Shown: piece by piece, positions 24,970 through 36,923 of the stretch
How positions within the stretch are numbered: position 1 is the first letter of the stretch
How the letters are laid out: every line of letters starts with the position of its first letter
Assembly: GCA_037102815.1 (NCBI GenBank)
Contig: BTPP01000002.1
Coordinates: 558,001-622,000, forward strand
Source of the DNA: Neurospora intermedia
Taxonomy: Eukaryota > Ascomycota > Sordariomycetes > Sordariales > Sordariaceae
Length of the DNA stretch: 64,000 bases
Direction: 5' to 3'
The notes under the pieces: model-generated
The model's input: only the letters and a program-made list of their open reading frames with translations
Databases searched by the model: none
What the model was told of the DNA's origin: nothing
Position numbers and translations under genes: made by a program

Positions 24970-26688
24970 ATGTCGCAACAACAGCTCTCCCGGCTCCTCC
25001 CTCTGCCGGACGAAGACCTCAAGCAAGTCTTAGATTACGCCTCAACGCTCTCCAAGATTGAAGCGATTGACCACTTCACAAACCTACTTGGTGACTCCCC
25101 CGCCGTCATCGACTTCATCTCGACTTTTAACGCCCGTCGCGCCGACCCAAAAGCGCCACCAGCCCCTTCCTCTGCCGCCCGAACACCGTCAGCACCCAGC
25201 TCAGCACAGAACTCGGCTCCCAATTCAGACATCGATCGAGTCCCTAAGCCCCAACGCAAACCGAAGAAGAAGCAGGGACCATTACAAGCCCAACCTTCTC
25301 GACAAGTCACAAACTTTGCCCTCGCGCCAGGGACAAAGGCTTACAACAAGAAGGATGCCGATCTCGAATACATCTCGGCCAGGTCCAAGCCGCCAACACC
25401 ATCGAACGAGCAAGCCGGAGGGCCGAGCAAACCGCCACCACCACCCAAATCTACCGCACAACTCGCTCAGCCTACACCAAAACTACCGCCATCTGCCCAC
25501 GGCACATTAATCTCCGACCTCGGCAAACCAAAGCCAAAATCAAACCCCGTTTCCCGCACCTCGACACCCGGCCCAAGCAACAACGGCAAGAACAATGCCA
25601 CCAAGATTTCCATCGCGGGCGGTACTCCCATGCACGGCGCCTCCACCGCCCTCTCCGACCTCGACGACGCCATCCGCCAACTCGAAATCACCACCAACCC
25701 CACACACACCTCCAACTCATCCTCCGGCATCGCCTCGCGCCGGTGCAACTGCGTCGCGGCGCGCCATCCTTTGCTCGCTGCGGCACCCAACTGCCTCAAC
25801 TGCGGCAAAGTCATCTGCGTCAAAGAAGGTCTAGGCCCCTGCACCTTCTGCAACCACCCTTTGCTCTCCCCCTCCGAGATTCAGCAAATGATCAAGGAAC
25901 TCAAAGCCGAGCGCGGCCGTGAGAAAATGGCTGCCGACCGCGCAGCCAACAAGAAGGCTGACGTGGGCGGTGTGCCCAAACCATTTGCTCGACCGAGGGG
26001 GTACGGTGATGAGTACGAGGATGCGCCTACACTGCAACAAGCAGCGGCGAAACAACAGGCACAAACACAATCAGCAAAGCAAAAAGCCATCGAGCAGCGC
26101 GACAAGCTGTTGAATTTCCAAGCGGAAAACGCGCAGAGAACGACGGTCAGAGACGAAGCGGCGGACTTTGACGTCACGGCAATGGGAGGAAGCATGTGGG
26201 CTTCCCCTGAAGAAAGGGCGCTGGCGCTCAAGAAGCAGCAGAAGCTGATGCGGGAGATGGAGTGGAATGCCCGCCCGGAATATGAAAAGAGGCAGCAGGT
26301 GGTTAGTATTGATCTGGCGGGCAAGAAGGTGCTTAGGAAAGTCACCAAGGTGGAGAGACCTGTTACGCCTGATTTTGAGCCCGAGGTGGATAATAATGGA
26401 CCAGGGGAGTATCATGTTGCGCCGTCGTCGAGGACGAGTGGTGGTGGTGCGTTTAGCAAGAATCCCTTGTTGGGAGGCATGATTAAACCTGTTTATGAAC
26501 CGGCAGATATGAAAGAAAAGGGGGCCGCCGCCGAGTTGGAAGGGAGGAGGGATAAGAGTACAAGGTGGAGGAGGGTGCAGGATGATCGGGATGATAACGA
26601 GGCGGTCATTTTGGATGGAGGCATTTATGGAAGGAGTCAGGAAGTAGCGACGGATGCGATGGGGGGTGGGGATGATGAGCCTGCTTGA
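24970..26688 (+). CDS. TRIP4/ASC-1 (Rqt4)-type C2HC5 zinc-finger protein
   Basis: An intronless frame of 572 residues. The first 50 residues (LPLPDEDLKQVLDYASTLSK...) match the helical N-terminal domain of the ASC-1/TRIP4 family. A Pro/Lys-rich linker follows. The zf-C2HC5 finger starts at Cys259 (CNC...PNCLNCGKVIC...GPCTFC, to about residue 295). Lys/Glu-rich helices and a disordered tail complete the protein. In yeast (Rqt4) and human (TRIP4) this protein is part of the ribosome quality-control trigger complex, which splits collided ribosomes with the Slh1/ASCC3 helicase. An open frame extends upstream to 24829, but its first ATG is 24970. It is divergent from the endoglucanase gene and there is no functional link between them. 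Confidence 0.85.
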   Translation: MSQQQLSRLLPLPDEDLKQVLDYASTLSKIEAIDHFTNLLGDSPAVIDFISTFNARRADPKAPPAPSSAARTPSAPSSAQNSAPNSDIDRVPKPQRKPKKKQGPLQAQPSRQVTNFALAPGTKAYNKKDADLEYISARSKPPTPSNEQAGGPSKPPPPPKSTAQLAQPTPKLPPSAHGTLISDLGKPKPKSNPVSRTSTPGPSNNGKNNATKISIAGGTPMHGASTALSDLDDAIRQLEITTNPTHTSNSSSGIASRRCNCVAARHPLLAAAPNCLNCGKVICVKEGLGPCTFCNHPLLSPSEIQQMIKELKAERGREKMAADRAANKKADVGGVPKPFARPRGYGDEYEDAPTLQQAAAKQQAQTQSAKQKAIEQRDKLLNFQAENAQRTTVRDEAADFDVTAMGGSMWASPEERALALKKQQKLMREMEWNARPEYEKRQQVVSIDLAGKKVLRKVTKVERPVTPDFEPEVDNNGPGEYHVAPSSRTSGGGAFSKNPLLGGMIKPVYEPADMKEKGAAAELEGRRDKSTRWRRVQDDRDDNEAVILDGGIYGRSQEVATDAMGGGDDEPA

Positions 26689-29600
26689 GGGTGAGCTGGC
26701 AGTCTGATATGGAGACATAGAAAGAGGACTAAGATGATATATTTTGCATTTCACCACAGTCTGGTGGTTGTGATACTTGGTGATATCTGCATGTGTCATG
26801 AGGACCTGTCTTGGGGCTGAAGCCCAAGAGAGAGGCAGGCATGACTTATGATAAGAGCTTCCATCGCGATAAGAGCTTTCACTTGATTCCACCCGAGAAC
26901 CGAGTGAAAGTGGAATGCTCCACCCCGTTATCAATCAGCCCTACCATCGAGGTCCTCACCGCGGCTTGAGTCGGCATTCTTGTCGGGAGATGTACCTCCT
27001 ATCGTGGCTCATATGGACGCCGTCTGGGTAGCAGGTATGTAGTCGACGCATGATGTTGCCCTAGGTATCTACTATTGTACTCAGTGACTCCAGTCTTCAA
27101 TGTCATCATTGCTCATCGAGGCCTTTGCGGCGGCTGTGATCATGGCTGTTCTTGGTTTTTGTTTTGTTTTTTTTTTAAAAAAAAAATTTCCGTTCTTTTT
27201 TTCGTCCTCTTTTTTTTTCTTGGCGCGTCATGAGCACAACTAAGTCTCGAGATCTTGAGCGAGGCTCCCCCGTCCTGAGAGAGCTATCTCGAAATGAGTG
27301 ATGAGATGGGGATAAGAGATAAGAGCTCCCTACGATGACTGAAGAGCTCCCCTAGGTCCTTGGCTGATGTCTTTTCCTCCCGGAATCATCAGCCTTACGG
27401 TTCGCACCATGTTCATCCATTTCCAGTCATCACATCTCACCGTCACCGTCACAGAAAGGCTTGACCCTTCTGCCCTGTGTGATGTCACAATAGTGTACTC
27501 GTCTGCCTGTCTCCGGCGACGGCGACGGCAGGGACCATCCGGGTCCGGTTCGCTTCGCCCGTACGTACAAGTACTGAAACAGGCGAGACGAATCGCAAGA
27601 TTCCAGAAGGACGAGTCACAATATGTAACCGTACACTAGTTTAGTGTAGAGGTGTGGTGTGGTGTGGTGTGTACCCCCAACTTTAAGATTCAAAGAGTTC
27701 AGCCCAGTTCGTCATCCCCCTGAAAATGAAATGGCTTCCAGGTGGTGGGTGGATGGGTGGCACGGGAGGGAGAAAGAAAAACATGGAAATTGAGACAACA
27801 TGGATGGAAGCCCCGCGTGCTTCGTCCTCATCAGTTGTGTTCACGGGCAGTCATCCTGCAGATGGGAGGTCTGCAAGAGAAGATGGAAGTGGAAGTGGAA
27901 GCTGGGAAAAGAAAGCTGGGCATCTGCAACGATTCCTCCTTGCCCACCGCGTGGGTACCTAGGTGGTCACTGGCCTGGACTGGACGGGACCGGTTATTCG
28001 GGACACCCGACAGCTGTTCCAGCTTCCAGCTTCCAGCTTCCAGTCTTCCAACAGGAACGAACCTAGGAACATCATCTTGCGAGCATCTGCTTGTCAAGTG
28101 GAAGCTCCAACAACGAAACGACGACGAACCAGTGTTCATCCAATCACAGCCCAGTGATAAGAAAAGGCGGAGCCCCACGTGTGTCTGCACTTCTGCCTGT
28201 CTCCCTGTGCAGTCCTGCACCTGAAGAAAATGCGGGGTGGGCATTGATAGCAGGCCAAGCCAACAGCTGAAGCTCGGCAGGGCAGGGGCCCCGGGGGGGG
28301 CGGTCATCGAGGGGCAGAAGTGGAAGACCAGAGACGGGGGAAGCCATCAGTCATGAGATTGGATAAGAAAGTCATTGAGTGGCCAATGGGGCGGTGAGGA
28401 GTGCTTGATTATGTGTAGATAGGCTGAAGACGGTTTATGTGTACCGGGGCCAAGGGATTGGAGAAAGTGCAGTGTGCTGAGGTCACGGTGTGGGTGATGC
28501 GTGCAGTGCAGTGGTGATACGACGGAAAGCTGCGGTTTGAGGCGGATGTAGAGGTACCGTAAGTGGGGTAGCGGGGGTTTCTTTCATCTTCTCGAATGGA
28601 AAGGGAAGGGGAGAACAATGAGCGAACGAAGACCATTTCGGTGATGGGGGGACAGAGGACAGATGACAGAAAACTGAAGCAGGAAAAGGTAAGATGGATA
28701 GATGGTTGGATGGATGGAAACACCAGAATGAAGGAAGAGAAGTCAGAATAAGCATTCATGATGTGTATCCCAGACAGCGTCCCTTGTGAATCTCCACGGC
28801 GGGAGATCAGAGGTCAACAGCGCAGTAGCGTGTCACTGCACCTTCCTCTGTCGGGTCTCACTGCGAGCACTCTCCAGTCCCCACTGACAAAAGCTTGGAA
28901 CCACCACTTTTGTGACCTTTTGGAAGAGTGTGAATGGTGGTTGCAGGGAAGCACAAGGGAAGGATGGGCCGATGACCAGTGGAACCCTTTCCCTCCATCG
29001 ATTCTTCCAGGTTGATCCAAGCATGGAAAGAGAAGCAACTGAAGCTCATGCGGATAATCCGAGACTTCAACTCACGTCGTGTGTCTCTGTTTCTGTCATT
29101 CCGCCTCGGACGCAGATAATGGACAGTAAAAGTGAACACACACCGCAAAAACACAAACATATCAGATCATGATTGGACCGATCACCGGCCCTTCTTTCAG
29201 GTCTTGTTCCAAATTCATCCCACTCTCAACAATCCAAATTGGCCAAACCACTCTCCATCAAACGATGGGTTCAAAGAAAACACGCTCTATGTAGTGTACC
29301 GACGCCCTCAATGCCTCGGGGGTAAACGGGGCCTCGGAGGCAACCGAATGGCCAATGCGCGGGCAATACGGGTCACGGTACAAGGTGGTGGTCGTAGAAT
29401 GGGGACGTCAGGGGGAGGTAAAGCAACCATGTTCAGTTTAGACACAAGTGACCCGACTGGATTATGGACTTGATGCTATTGTTAGAGGTACCTTTTATCA
29501 TTGGTATCGTATCTTTTGCGGTTCGTATCAGGTCACCTACCTAGTCCCATCAAGATGGACCCCGCTACGCCCACCTCATCATAGCTACCTCATAGCTCTA

Positions 29601-30209
29601 CACCCTACACCGCGCCAAATAGCTACACACTAGAAAAAAGTCTAGACCCAAGGCAACAAACGCAGTGACATGTTCGGATGGGATCGGATGGTAACGTGAA
29701 AGTCACGGGCGGGCAGCACCATGTTGGTTTCCAGACCGCACCGCACCGCATGGGCACACTCGGCTGCTGGCTGACTGCGCCGCAACCGTGACGGGAAGCG
29801 AGCGAGTTTCCTTATCTTTGACCCGTTCCCGTCGCCAGGAACGCGCGCGTCCTTTTTTCCTTCTCTCTCACCTCTTCTATCTCTCCATTCCATTCCAATT
29901 CTCTCTTTGTTCTCTATCACCACTCAGTGTTTGAACACGTTCAACTTTGGGACGTGGTTGTTTGTTTTTCGAATTGCGACTTGCGACTTGCGACTTGCGA
30001 CTGCTGCTGCTGCTTGCTACGTGCTAGCGAGGTGTTGGGACTTTTGCGACATCATACATACCATTACCATTACAGACCTAATACTTACACAACTCACACA
30101 CCACAATGGTTCGTCACCGCCGCATCAAAACCACCACTGCTTCTTCTTCTTCTTCTGGAATCCAGTTCAGAGCTTCAAACCACACAATCGAGAACAGACA
30201 GGTTAACAG
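26689..30209. other. Spacer of about 3.5 kb before glutamine synthetase
   Basis: I see no convincing gene. It holds a T10/A10 palindrome (about 27166-27187), a GTGTGGT run (27650-27670), the GATA cluster listed at 29496-29513, a CT-rich tract (29848-29930) next to the likely transcription start, and a GCGACTT short repeat (about 29974-30003). Frames such as the overlapping ones at 27.7-28.3 kb have no codon character. Confidence 0.5.
29496..29513 (-). promoter_or_regulatory. Cluster of three GATA cores upstream of glutamine synthetase
   Basis: Three TATC cores (29496-29499, 29505-29508, 29510-29513), GATA on the minus strand, fall within 18 bases, about 700 bases before the ATG. A further TTATCT lies at 29812-29817. 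Clustered GATA pairs are what the nitrogen regulator NIT2 prefers, and glutamine synthetase is a nitrogen-controlled gene in Neurospora. Binding here is inferred. Confidence 0.4.
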
Positions 30210-30339
30210 ATGGCTTCACAACAGGCTACCAAGGAGTCCTTCGCGTCCAATGCGGCCATCTTGGCCAAGTTCCGCGATCTCGACCAGCACGGCAAGAGTG
30301 CGTTCATGTCCGCCTTTCGGTGTTGCTATACCACACTAA
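30106..30339 (+). promoter_or_regulatory. Overlapping upstream ORF in the glutamine synthetase leader
   Basis: An ATG in good context (CACAATGG) at 30106 opens a 77-codon frame that runs past the main start at 30210 in another frame. If it is kept in the mRNA it would compete with the main start. An intron in the leader could remove it, but the GT next to this ATG (GTTCGT) is not a usual fungal donor. Confidence 0.35.
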
Positions 30340-31923
30340 ACACTGACATTTGACGCCAAAACAGTCATGGCCGAGTACATCTGGATTGATTCTGAGGGTA
30401 TGTACTTTTCCACCGGATTGTCACAGGAAAAGAATGGCAAACTGACAGACAATCTTTCAAACTTACAGGCAACACCCGCTCAAAGTCTCGCGTACGTCTT
30501 ATCTTATCGCCACCCTGCTCGGGATCAGACCACCACCACCACCCATCTCCCGTCACCACTGCAGCAATTGGGATTTGCGCAATCACCAAGAGGAATTGGC
30601 CAAAAGGAAAATCAAAACTAACTTTACCATCATGAACAGACGCTCGATGAAAAGCCAGAGGGCTACAAGCCCGAGGAGCTCCCTATCTGGAACTTTGACG
30701 GCAGCTCAACAGGCCAGGCCCCCGGTGACAACTCGGATGTTTACCTGTAAGTCATTATGCGCTTGATAATGATGAAACAGGACCATCAGTTACTGACCAC
30801 TTTACAGAAAGCCGGTCGCCGTCTACCCCGATCCTTTCCGCCCTCCCAACAGTAAGCCACTAGCCCATCTTTCCAACTTGCAAGTCGTCTTGTTGCTAAC
30901 TGTACGTGTAGACATTCTCGTCCTCGCCGAATGCTGGGATGCCGACGGTACCCCCAACAAGTACAACCACCGCCACGAGTGCGCCAAGCTCATGGAGCTT
31001 CACGCTAAGCACGAGCCTTGGTTCGGTCTCGAGCAAGAATACACCCTTCTCGATCTGAATGATCGTCCCTACGGCTGGCCTCAGAACGGTATGCCTTTCC
31101 CATCGGCTCATCCATGCCCGTGTCCAGACACTAACAACATGCAGGCTACCCCGCGCCGCAAGGTCCTTACTACTGCGGCGTTGGCGCCGGCAAGGTTGTG
31201 ATGCGCGACATTGTCGAAGCGCACTACCGCGCCTGCCTGTACTCGGGCATCAAGATCTCGGGAACCAACGCCGAAGTCATGCCCGCCCAGTGGGAGTTCC
31301 AAGTCGGCCCCTGCGTCGGCATCGAGATGGGCGACCAGCTCTGGCTCGCCCGTTTCTTGCTGCACCGCGTAGCTGAGGAGTTCGCCGTCAAGGTGTCGCT
31401 CGATCCCAAGCCCATCCCTGGCGACTGGAACGGTGCCGGTCTGCACAGCAACTTTTCGACGGTCGAGATGAGGAAGGAGGGCGGCATGAAGCAGATCGAG
31501 GCGGCCATCAAGAAGTTGGAGGGAAGGCATAAGGAGCATATTGCTGGTAAGCTTGCCCGATCATAGGAAGAAATGGAGGCGGAGGCTAATGCGAGGAAAA
31601 CAGTCTACGGCGAAGGCAACGAGAAGCGTCTCACCGGTCGTCACGAGACGGGTGCCATCGACACCTTCACCTACGGCGTGGCCAACCGTGGCGCGTCCAT
31701 CCGTATTCCTCGCGAGTGCGCCGCCAAGGGCTACGGCTACTTTGAGGATCGCCGTCCTGCTTCCAACGCGGATCCTTATCTCATTACTGGCATCATCAGT
31801 ACGTTTCTCTCTCTTCCTACTACCACCTTTCCGTCCTATACTTTCCAGCAACGTACTAACATTATACCTCTCTACTCAGTGGAAACCTGCTTCGGTGCGG
31901 TTGACGATGCGGTTGAGGCCTAG
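30210..31923 (+). CDS. gln-2: Glutamine synthetase (type II, eukaryotic), nine exons
   Basis: Exons 30210-30297, 30365-30397, 30469-30491, 30640-30746, 30808-30851, 30912-31088, 31145-31546, 31604-31798 and 31880-31923 join to exactly 370 codons plus TAG. The enzyme makes glutamine from glutamate, ammonia and ATP in the cytosol. Visible family marks are [11 protein letters not shown] near the start, the beta-Grasp signature [27 protein letters not shown] with its metal-binding glutamates, [28 protein letters not shown], the latch-like [14 protein letters not shown] and [32 protein letters not shown]. Splicing into tiny exons near the 5' end is common in this gene in ascomycetes. The start is the first ATG in frame. 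N. crassa has two subunit genes; assignment to gln-2 rests on remembered gene order. Confidence 0.95.
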
Positions 31924-32656
31924 AAGGCGTGTCCCTCCAAGACAGGACAGTCTCGACTTCGAAGATATGAGGTCCAGGGGCAAGGAGAGTAACAGTTCCG
32001 GGATACAGTACGGACGGATGAAGATGGATGATATGAGGGCAATGATGGATTATGGATGATGATGATTGAAACGAGAACGAGAAGACAACGATCCGTGGCT
32101 ATGGGTGGCTTGGAGTCAATTGAACCTGCAGTGCTTTATTGTCTTTAACAGCGTAGGTCTGGATGAATGGAATGGAGAACAAAGAAAGTTAAACTCACAC
32201 CAGCTCGTTGACCGTTTGATAAATGATCATGGGCAACAACTTCAACGGCATGTTAACTGAGCCATGGGAAAGACGAGCCATGGGAAAGACGGGCCAAGTG
32301 TCGAGTCTCATGGCAACAGAAATAAACAACGATGGAATATATACTTGTTCGATATAGATCGGCGATAATGCCGAGACGGGACGGGACCCCCACGCCCTCC
32401 CGCACCCGCCAGGGTTAACGAACCCCATAAAACCCCGGGAAGGATGACGCGAGATAGCGCCAGACTAACCCCGCATCGCACTACGGGGATGCCGTTGTCG
32501 CCGGGGGGTCTTCCGTCTTGGAGATTGGTAATCATCCGTCGTCCTCCAATTCCATCAACAATTCCATGTCCGTCTCAAAACAAAAGACATTCCTGTTCAA
32601 CATCAACATCAACATCAACACCACGGCAACACCAAGACCACCACAACAACCTCACA
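31924..32656. other. Spacer between glutamine synthetase and the dehydrogenase
   Basis: This is the 3' region of glutamine synthetase and promoter of the next gene, 733 bp. It contains a perfect 17-bp direct repeat of GAGCCATGGGAAAGACG type (about 32261-32292) and ACATCAACATCAACATCAACA just before the next ATG. I see no gene. Confidence 0.5.
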
Positions 32657-33908
32657 ATGACGCTCATCAAATTCTCTTCCCTCGACAAGGAAACAAAAAC
32701 GAACCCAACTCTCAAAGGCCACAAACTCGTCTTCATCACTCCCTGGGAACCAGCACAAGACTACATCGACTCTCTCCAGAAACAGTTTCCCGACCTGGTC
32801 ATCGAATGCCACAAGACCGAATGGAGGGCCCCAGGAACCGGAGCAGGGGAGTCTCCTTTTCCCATTGAACAGTGGAAAGACGTCACCATCGCCTTGACTT
32901 TTACCTATCTCCCGCAACCGCGAGATGCGCCCAAGCTGCAGTATGTCCAGCTAATCAGCGCCGGAGCGAACCATATCCTGGATCATCCGCTTTTCAAAGA
33001 GACCGAAGTGGAGTTTTGTACTGCTAATGGTGTTCATGGGTTTGTTTTTCCCCTCCCCCTTTTTTTCCTCTCAAGCCCAGACACTGACTGACTGACCAAT
33101 GCACCTGGGCTACAGCCCCCAAATCTCCGAATGGCTCCTCCTCACCTACCTCGCCTTCAACCACCACCTCCCCCACTACCTCTCCCTCCAACAACAAGCC
33201 CACTGGTCCCGCGACAAGTCCGATTCCATCCAGGACGCCACCGCCAAAACCATCGGTATTCTCGGCTACGGCGCCATCGGTCGCCAAACTGCCCGTCTCG
33301 CCGTCGCCATGGGCATGAACGTCCATGCTTTCACCTTGCATCCGCGGCCCACGCCCGAATCCCGCAAAGACCGAAGCTGGGCCCCCGTCGGGATGGGTGA
33401 TCCCGAGGGTATCTTTCCCTCTAAATGGTTCTCTGGATCCTCCAAAGAAGACCTCCACACCTTTTTACGGTCAGGATTGGATCTCCTGGTGGTATCCACC
33501 CCCTTGACGCCCGGGACGAAGCACTTGTTGGGCAAAGATGAGTTTGAGATTCTTTATGAGGCTTCGCCTACTGTCAAGGTTATGAATGAGGAAACGGGAG
33601 AGACGGAAGAAAGGGGGAGGACTTTCGTGTCAAATATCGCGAGGGGACCGGTGGTGGATACGGATGAATTGATTGAGGCGTTGGAAAAGGGATGGATTAG
33701 GGGTGCGGCGCTGGATGTTACGGACCCGGAACCGTTGCCGGATGGACATAGGCTTTGGAGCACGAGGAACGTCATTGTTACGCCGCATGTGAGTGGGGCG
33801 AGTACGAGGTATAATGAGAGGGTGTTGGCGATTTTGGAGGAGAATCTGGGGAGGGTGGGGAGGGGGGAGAGGTTGGTTAATGGGGTTAGTAGAAGGGAGG
33901 GGTATTGA
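32657..33908 (+). CDS. D-isomer-specific 2-hydroxyacid dehydrogenase
   Basis: Exons 32657-33039 and 33116-33908 join in phase 2 (GTTTGT donor, tandem CTGAC branch sites, TACAG acceptor) to 391 residues. The Rossmann motif is GILGYGAIGRQTA. The catalytic Arg is in SNIARGPVVDTDELIEAL, the Glu in DVTDPEPLP and the His in VTPHVSGAS. The NAD domain is inserted between the two halves of the substrate domain, as usual for the family. It would reduce a 2-keto acid, or oxidise a D-2-hydroxy acid, with NAD(P)H in the cytosol; the substrate cannot be read from the sequence. An insert of about 30 residues after the Rossmann motif (GMGDPEGIFPSKWFSGSSKED) is longer than in bacterial D-lactate dehydrogenases. 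Confidence 0.9.
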
Positions 33909-35144
33909 TGGTGATGGAGGGGAGGGACATACTTGATGGGATGTTGGGTGGTTCTTTGTGAGTGAGTGGGATACACAATATGGAAGCGATGTTAGATCTT
34001 AGACGGCTGGTAGGAGAATATGAAAGAGGTTGTGATCGTGGCCGGTGGCTCCCGTTGCTACCTGGTGTTTGCGTGTGCTCGTGTGATTTTGCACGCAGGT
34101 AAATACTGACTCTTTGCAGGCAAAGAGAGAACGAGAAAGAATTGTGTTTGCGAGCCCAAGCAGTGGAACTTGAGATCTTCTGTGCAGATGTTGATCTGAT
34201 CAAAGTCTCGCCTGTCAAGGTATGCTCCTTCCATCCTTCGGTCCTTCTCTTCACCGCAAGTGCTAATCGTTTCTCGGCTTTGCTCCCACCGGGAGTGTAG
34301 CCCACCATAGGAAGAAGAACGATAGGACGACTGCCTATACCTTGAACGACATCTGCCATCCTCTCCATCGAGGGAGTTCACCGTCCACTGCCTCATCCTA
34401 TGCATGCGGTTTCTCTCTTCAACTCCCGCTCTTCACCGATTAAAGCGGTCAACGACTGTAACCAAGTCCGACTGTTGCAAAGGACGAACAAAACTTGCCG
34501 TCTTTTCTCGCAAATGTACTCTTCTATCCATAACCCTTACTGCCAAAAAGCAAATTCTTTCCTTTTGACTTAGGACACCTCGACTTCCTGCAGTCATTAC
34601 TCTCGGCTCTCCTCAACTCTTGAGCATGTGAAAGTCCTGGACTCAGGTCTGGCACCTATAAGAAGACTGGTTCCCCTGGGCTAGATGAACGATTTTTTTT
34701 TTTTTTTCGTCCAGATCGGTACCGCTTTTCCATCTTGGCGTCTTTTCTCTTCACAATTCAAAGAGTCCAACACTTTCACCTTGCAGTTCACGCCTTGTTC
34801 GAACTTCACTTAACTGTGTTCATTATAACATCGCCGCTTTTTCATCTTTCCTTCTCTCTCTTTCAAAGCTCACAAGCCTACAGTGCTTCCAGTTGTCAGT
34901 CTCTCCCTTCTTCCCCCTTCGCAGGGTCCATCGCATGGAACATCACCGCTTTTCCATCTTCTTTTCCCATCAGACCAACCACGCATCACTCGCGCGCTTC
35001 GCCAGCAACTTCTCCAAATGAACTCCATGGCAAAGTCACTTTCGAAAGACCAAAGCCCTCTGAATCGATATCGCTACCAATTTGTGACGATACGCATTCC
35101 CCGCTGAACTCCGCGCTGAACTCCGTGTCGAACTCCTCGTCCCC
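33909..35144. other. Spacer after the dehydrogenase gene
   Basis: I see no gene. A long T run (about 34692-34708) and CT-rich DNA (34780-34920) precede the decayed coding piece that starts at 35145. Overlapping short frames on both strands near 33.9-34.4 kb have no recognisable product. Confidence 0.45.
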
Positions 35145-35760
35145 ATGACCTCCAATGGCCGGCAACAAGAACGCCAGCAGCAACAACAACAGCTGGAACA
35201 GCTGCATCAGCAACATCTGGAACAACTGTTTCAGCAACAGCTGCATCAGGAACAGCTGCATTAGGAACAGCTGCATCAGGAACAGCTGCAACCAAACATT
35301 CAATCCAGCTCAGTTTCAAGAACCAGCAGCTGCGGTGCTTTGGCATCTGCGGACGACTTCTGGAAATCCTCTCGACTCACATTTTCCTAGAGGCCTCCTG
35401 ATTCTAAAGGTCCCGATCTCGACACCATCCCGGTGCTCTCAGACTTCTATCATCATCACCACCAGCGGACGAAGAAGACTGGTTATCAGATCAGATTGTC
35501 GCGAGTCTCGCTACACTAGCTCGCAACGATCGGGGAGCCGCAAGTCCGACTTGGTGCCGGTGGATGCATACGGCTTTCCGAAGCAAAGGAGAAGACATGA
35601 ATAATCCAGGAAATCAGGACGGGGACCGGCTCCAGACGGCCAGGCCCCAAGCCGACTCTCAAAGAGAAGTGCCCAACTCGGGACCGGAAGGCGGCTGCTA
35701 CAAATAGAACATTCTCATGTGGCAGGCATGCGAAAAGTGCTGCATTACAGCATGAAAAGT
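35145..35760 (+). pseudogene. Decayed Gln-rich gene piece
   Basis: The ATG at 35145 starts a frame rich in Gln, Leu, Glu and His, encoded by a tandem CAGCTGCATCAGGAA-type repeat (35205-35290). The frame is closed by a TAG (35262-35264) that sits where neighbouring repeat units have CAG, and again at 35388-35390. From about 35465 the coding character continues one frame over (DEEDWLSDQIVASLATLARN). The pattern is that of a host gene with a disordered Gln-rich part that has lost its reading frame. It lies about 5 kb from the RIP-altered block. I recognise no family. A real gene with unusual splicing is the alternative, but I see no suitable GT-AG pair across the first stop. Confidence 0.4.
35205..35290 (+). 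repeat. CAGCTGCATCAGGAA-type tandem repeat
   Basis: About five 15-bp units with small changes; the 24-bp block with GGAACAGCTGCAT is repeated almost unchanged three times at the right end. Confidence 0.7.
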
Positions 35761-36923
35761 CAAGATTGACTTTGGCACCTGGCGTGTCTGGAAATAAACT
35801 TCTGCGCAAGTAGGTGCACTTCGCAGAGGGGACGAAACCCCCGATGCCGGACACTCTCAAGGGTCCTCTTCGATGTTCTCCTTCCAGAAAGCCAAGGCAT
35901 GTGCCACAACTTACTGCTGGGTTGCGATGTATTCTCCATGATGTGCATATAAACCCAGGATCCCCACACATTTGGAGCAGTCTTACCGTTTTCACCATCT
36001 TCACCCGCTCCATGATTTTCACCATCCTCAGCTTCACCAAGAGCTGTTCCCTCCAACAAGCGGTCTCCATAAGCAGCTCCCACAACCCCACTGGCAGCTC
36101 TCGAGATATGTGACTCAATCATCCGATCTGTCATGTTGCTACCATCGCAGACACTTTCAACATGATCATGGACGACATCGGATTTGGGATCTACGACACA
36201 ATAAAGCATTTTGACATCTTCTATCCCGGGGAGATTCCCGTCTGACCTTTATCGGCTTTGGCGGGGGCTGAATTCCTGTGCGCTTCCCGCTACATTCTCA
36301 CCACCGGACCCATCCCTCCCGCTACTGCCTTTCTGCCTTTCTTGCGAAGGAAGAAGGAGGGCCGCTTGGCCAGTATTCTGGCGGCAAAGGCAACTGCCGA
36401 GGAGGAGGATGATGAGTAGACAGGTTCGGGACTGATTGGGGATCAGATTGGCATCCACTTGGAACACATCTGCGCTGGATGCTGGGTAGGTACCTACTGG
36501 AAGTTCTCCTTGATTTTTGTTACTACTCTTCTCTCGGTCAAACTCTCTGGAGTTTTCAACCGCTGCGAATCGGCAACCGACATGAGGGTGATGATTACCA
36601 CTTGGGTAAAGGCTGCTGTTGCAGCAACAGTAGCAACCGCACCATCAGTTCAGCGAGCCCAATCTCGATGATCCCGAGGGCCACACGCATGACTTGCTCT
36701 GCAGCCCCCACCCTGAATCGCCTGGCTGGCTTGATCAGCGCGTTTACAACGCTCGTGTGGGAGACATCATCCCTCTGCCAATACTTCAATACTTCAATAA
36801 GCCAAAACAGTTCAAAAACATGGCAGCCATGATCGGAGCGTCAAGTACCAATCTCCTGAATATCAGAACGAGGGAAAGGCAGAGGCATGGCTTCCCTTCC
36901 TGCGTTCACTTCCAGCACCATGG

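Noticed and set aside
27742-28307. Overlapping 150-160 residue frames on both strands
   Set aside because: Neither has a recognisable domain or plausible codon use; they overlap almost completely and lie in a repeat-bearing spacer.
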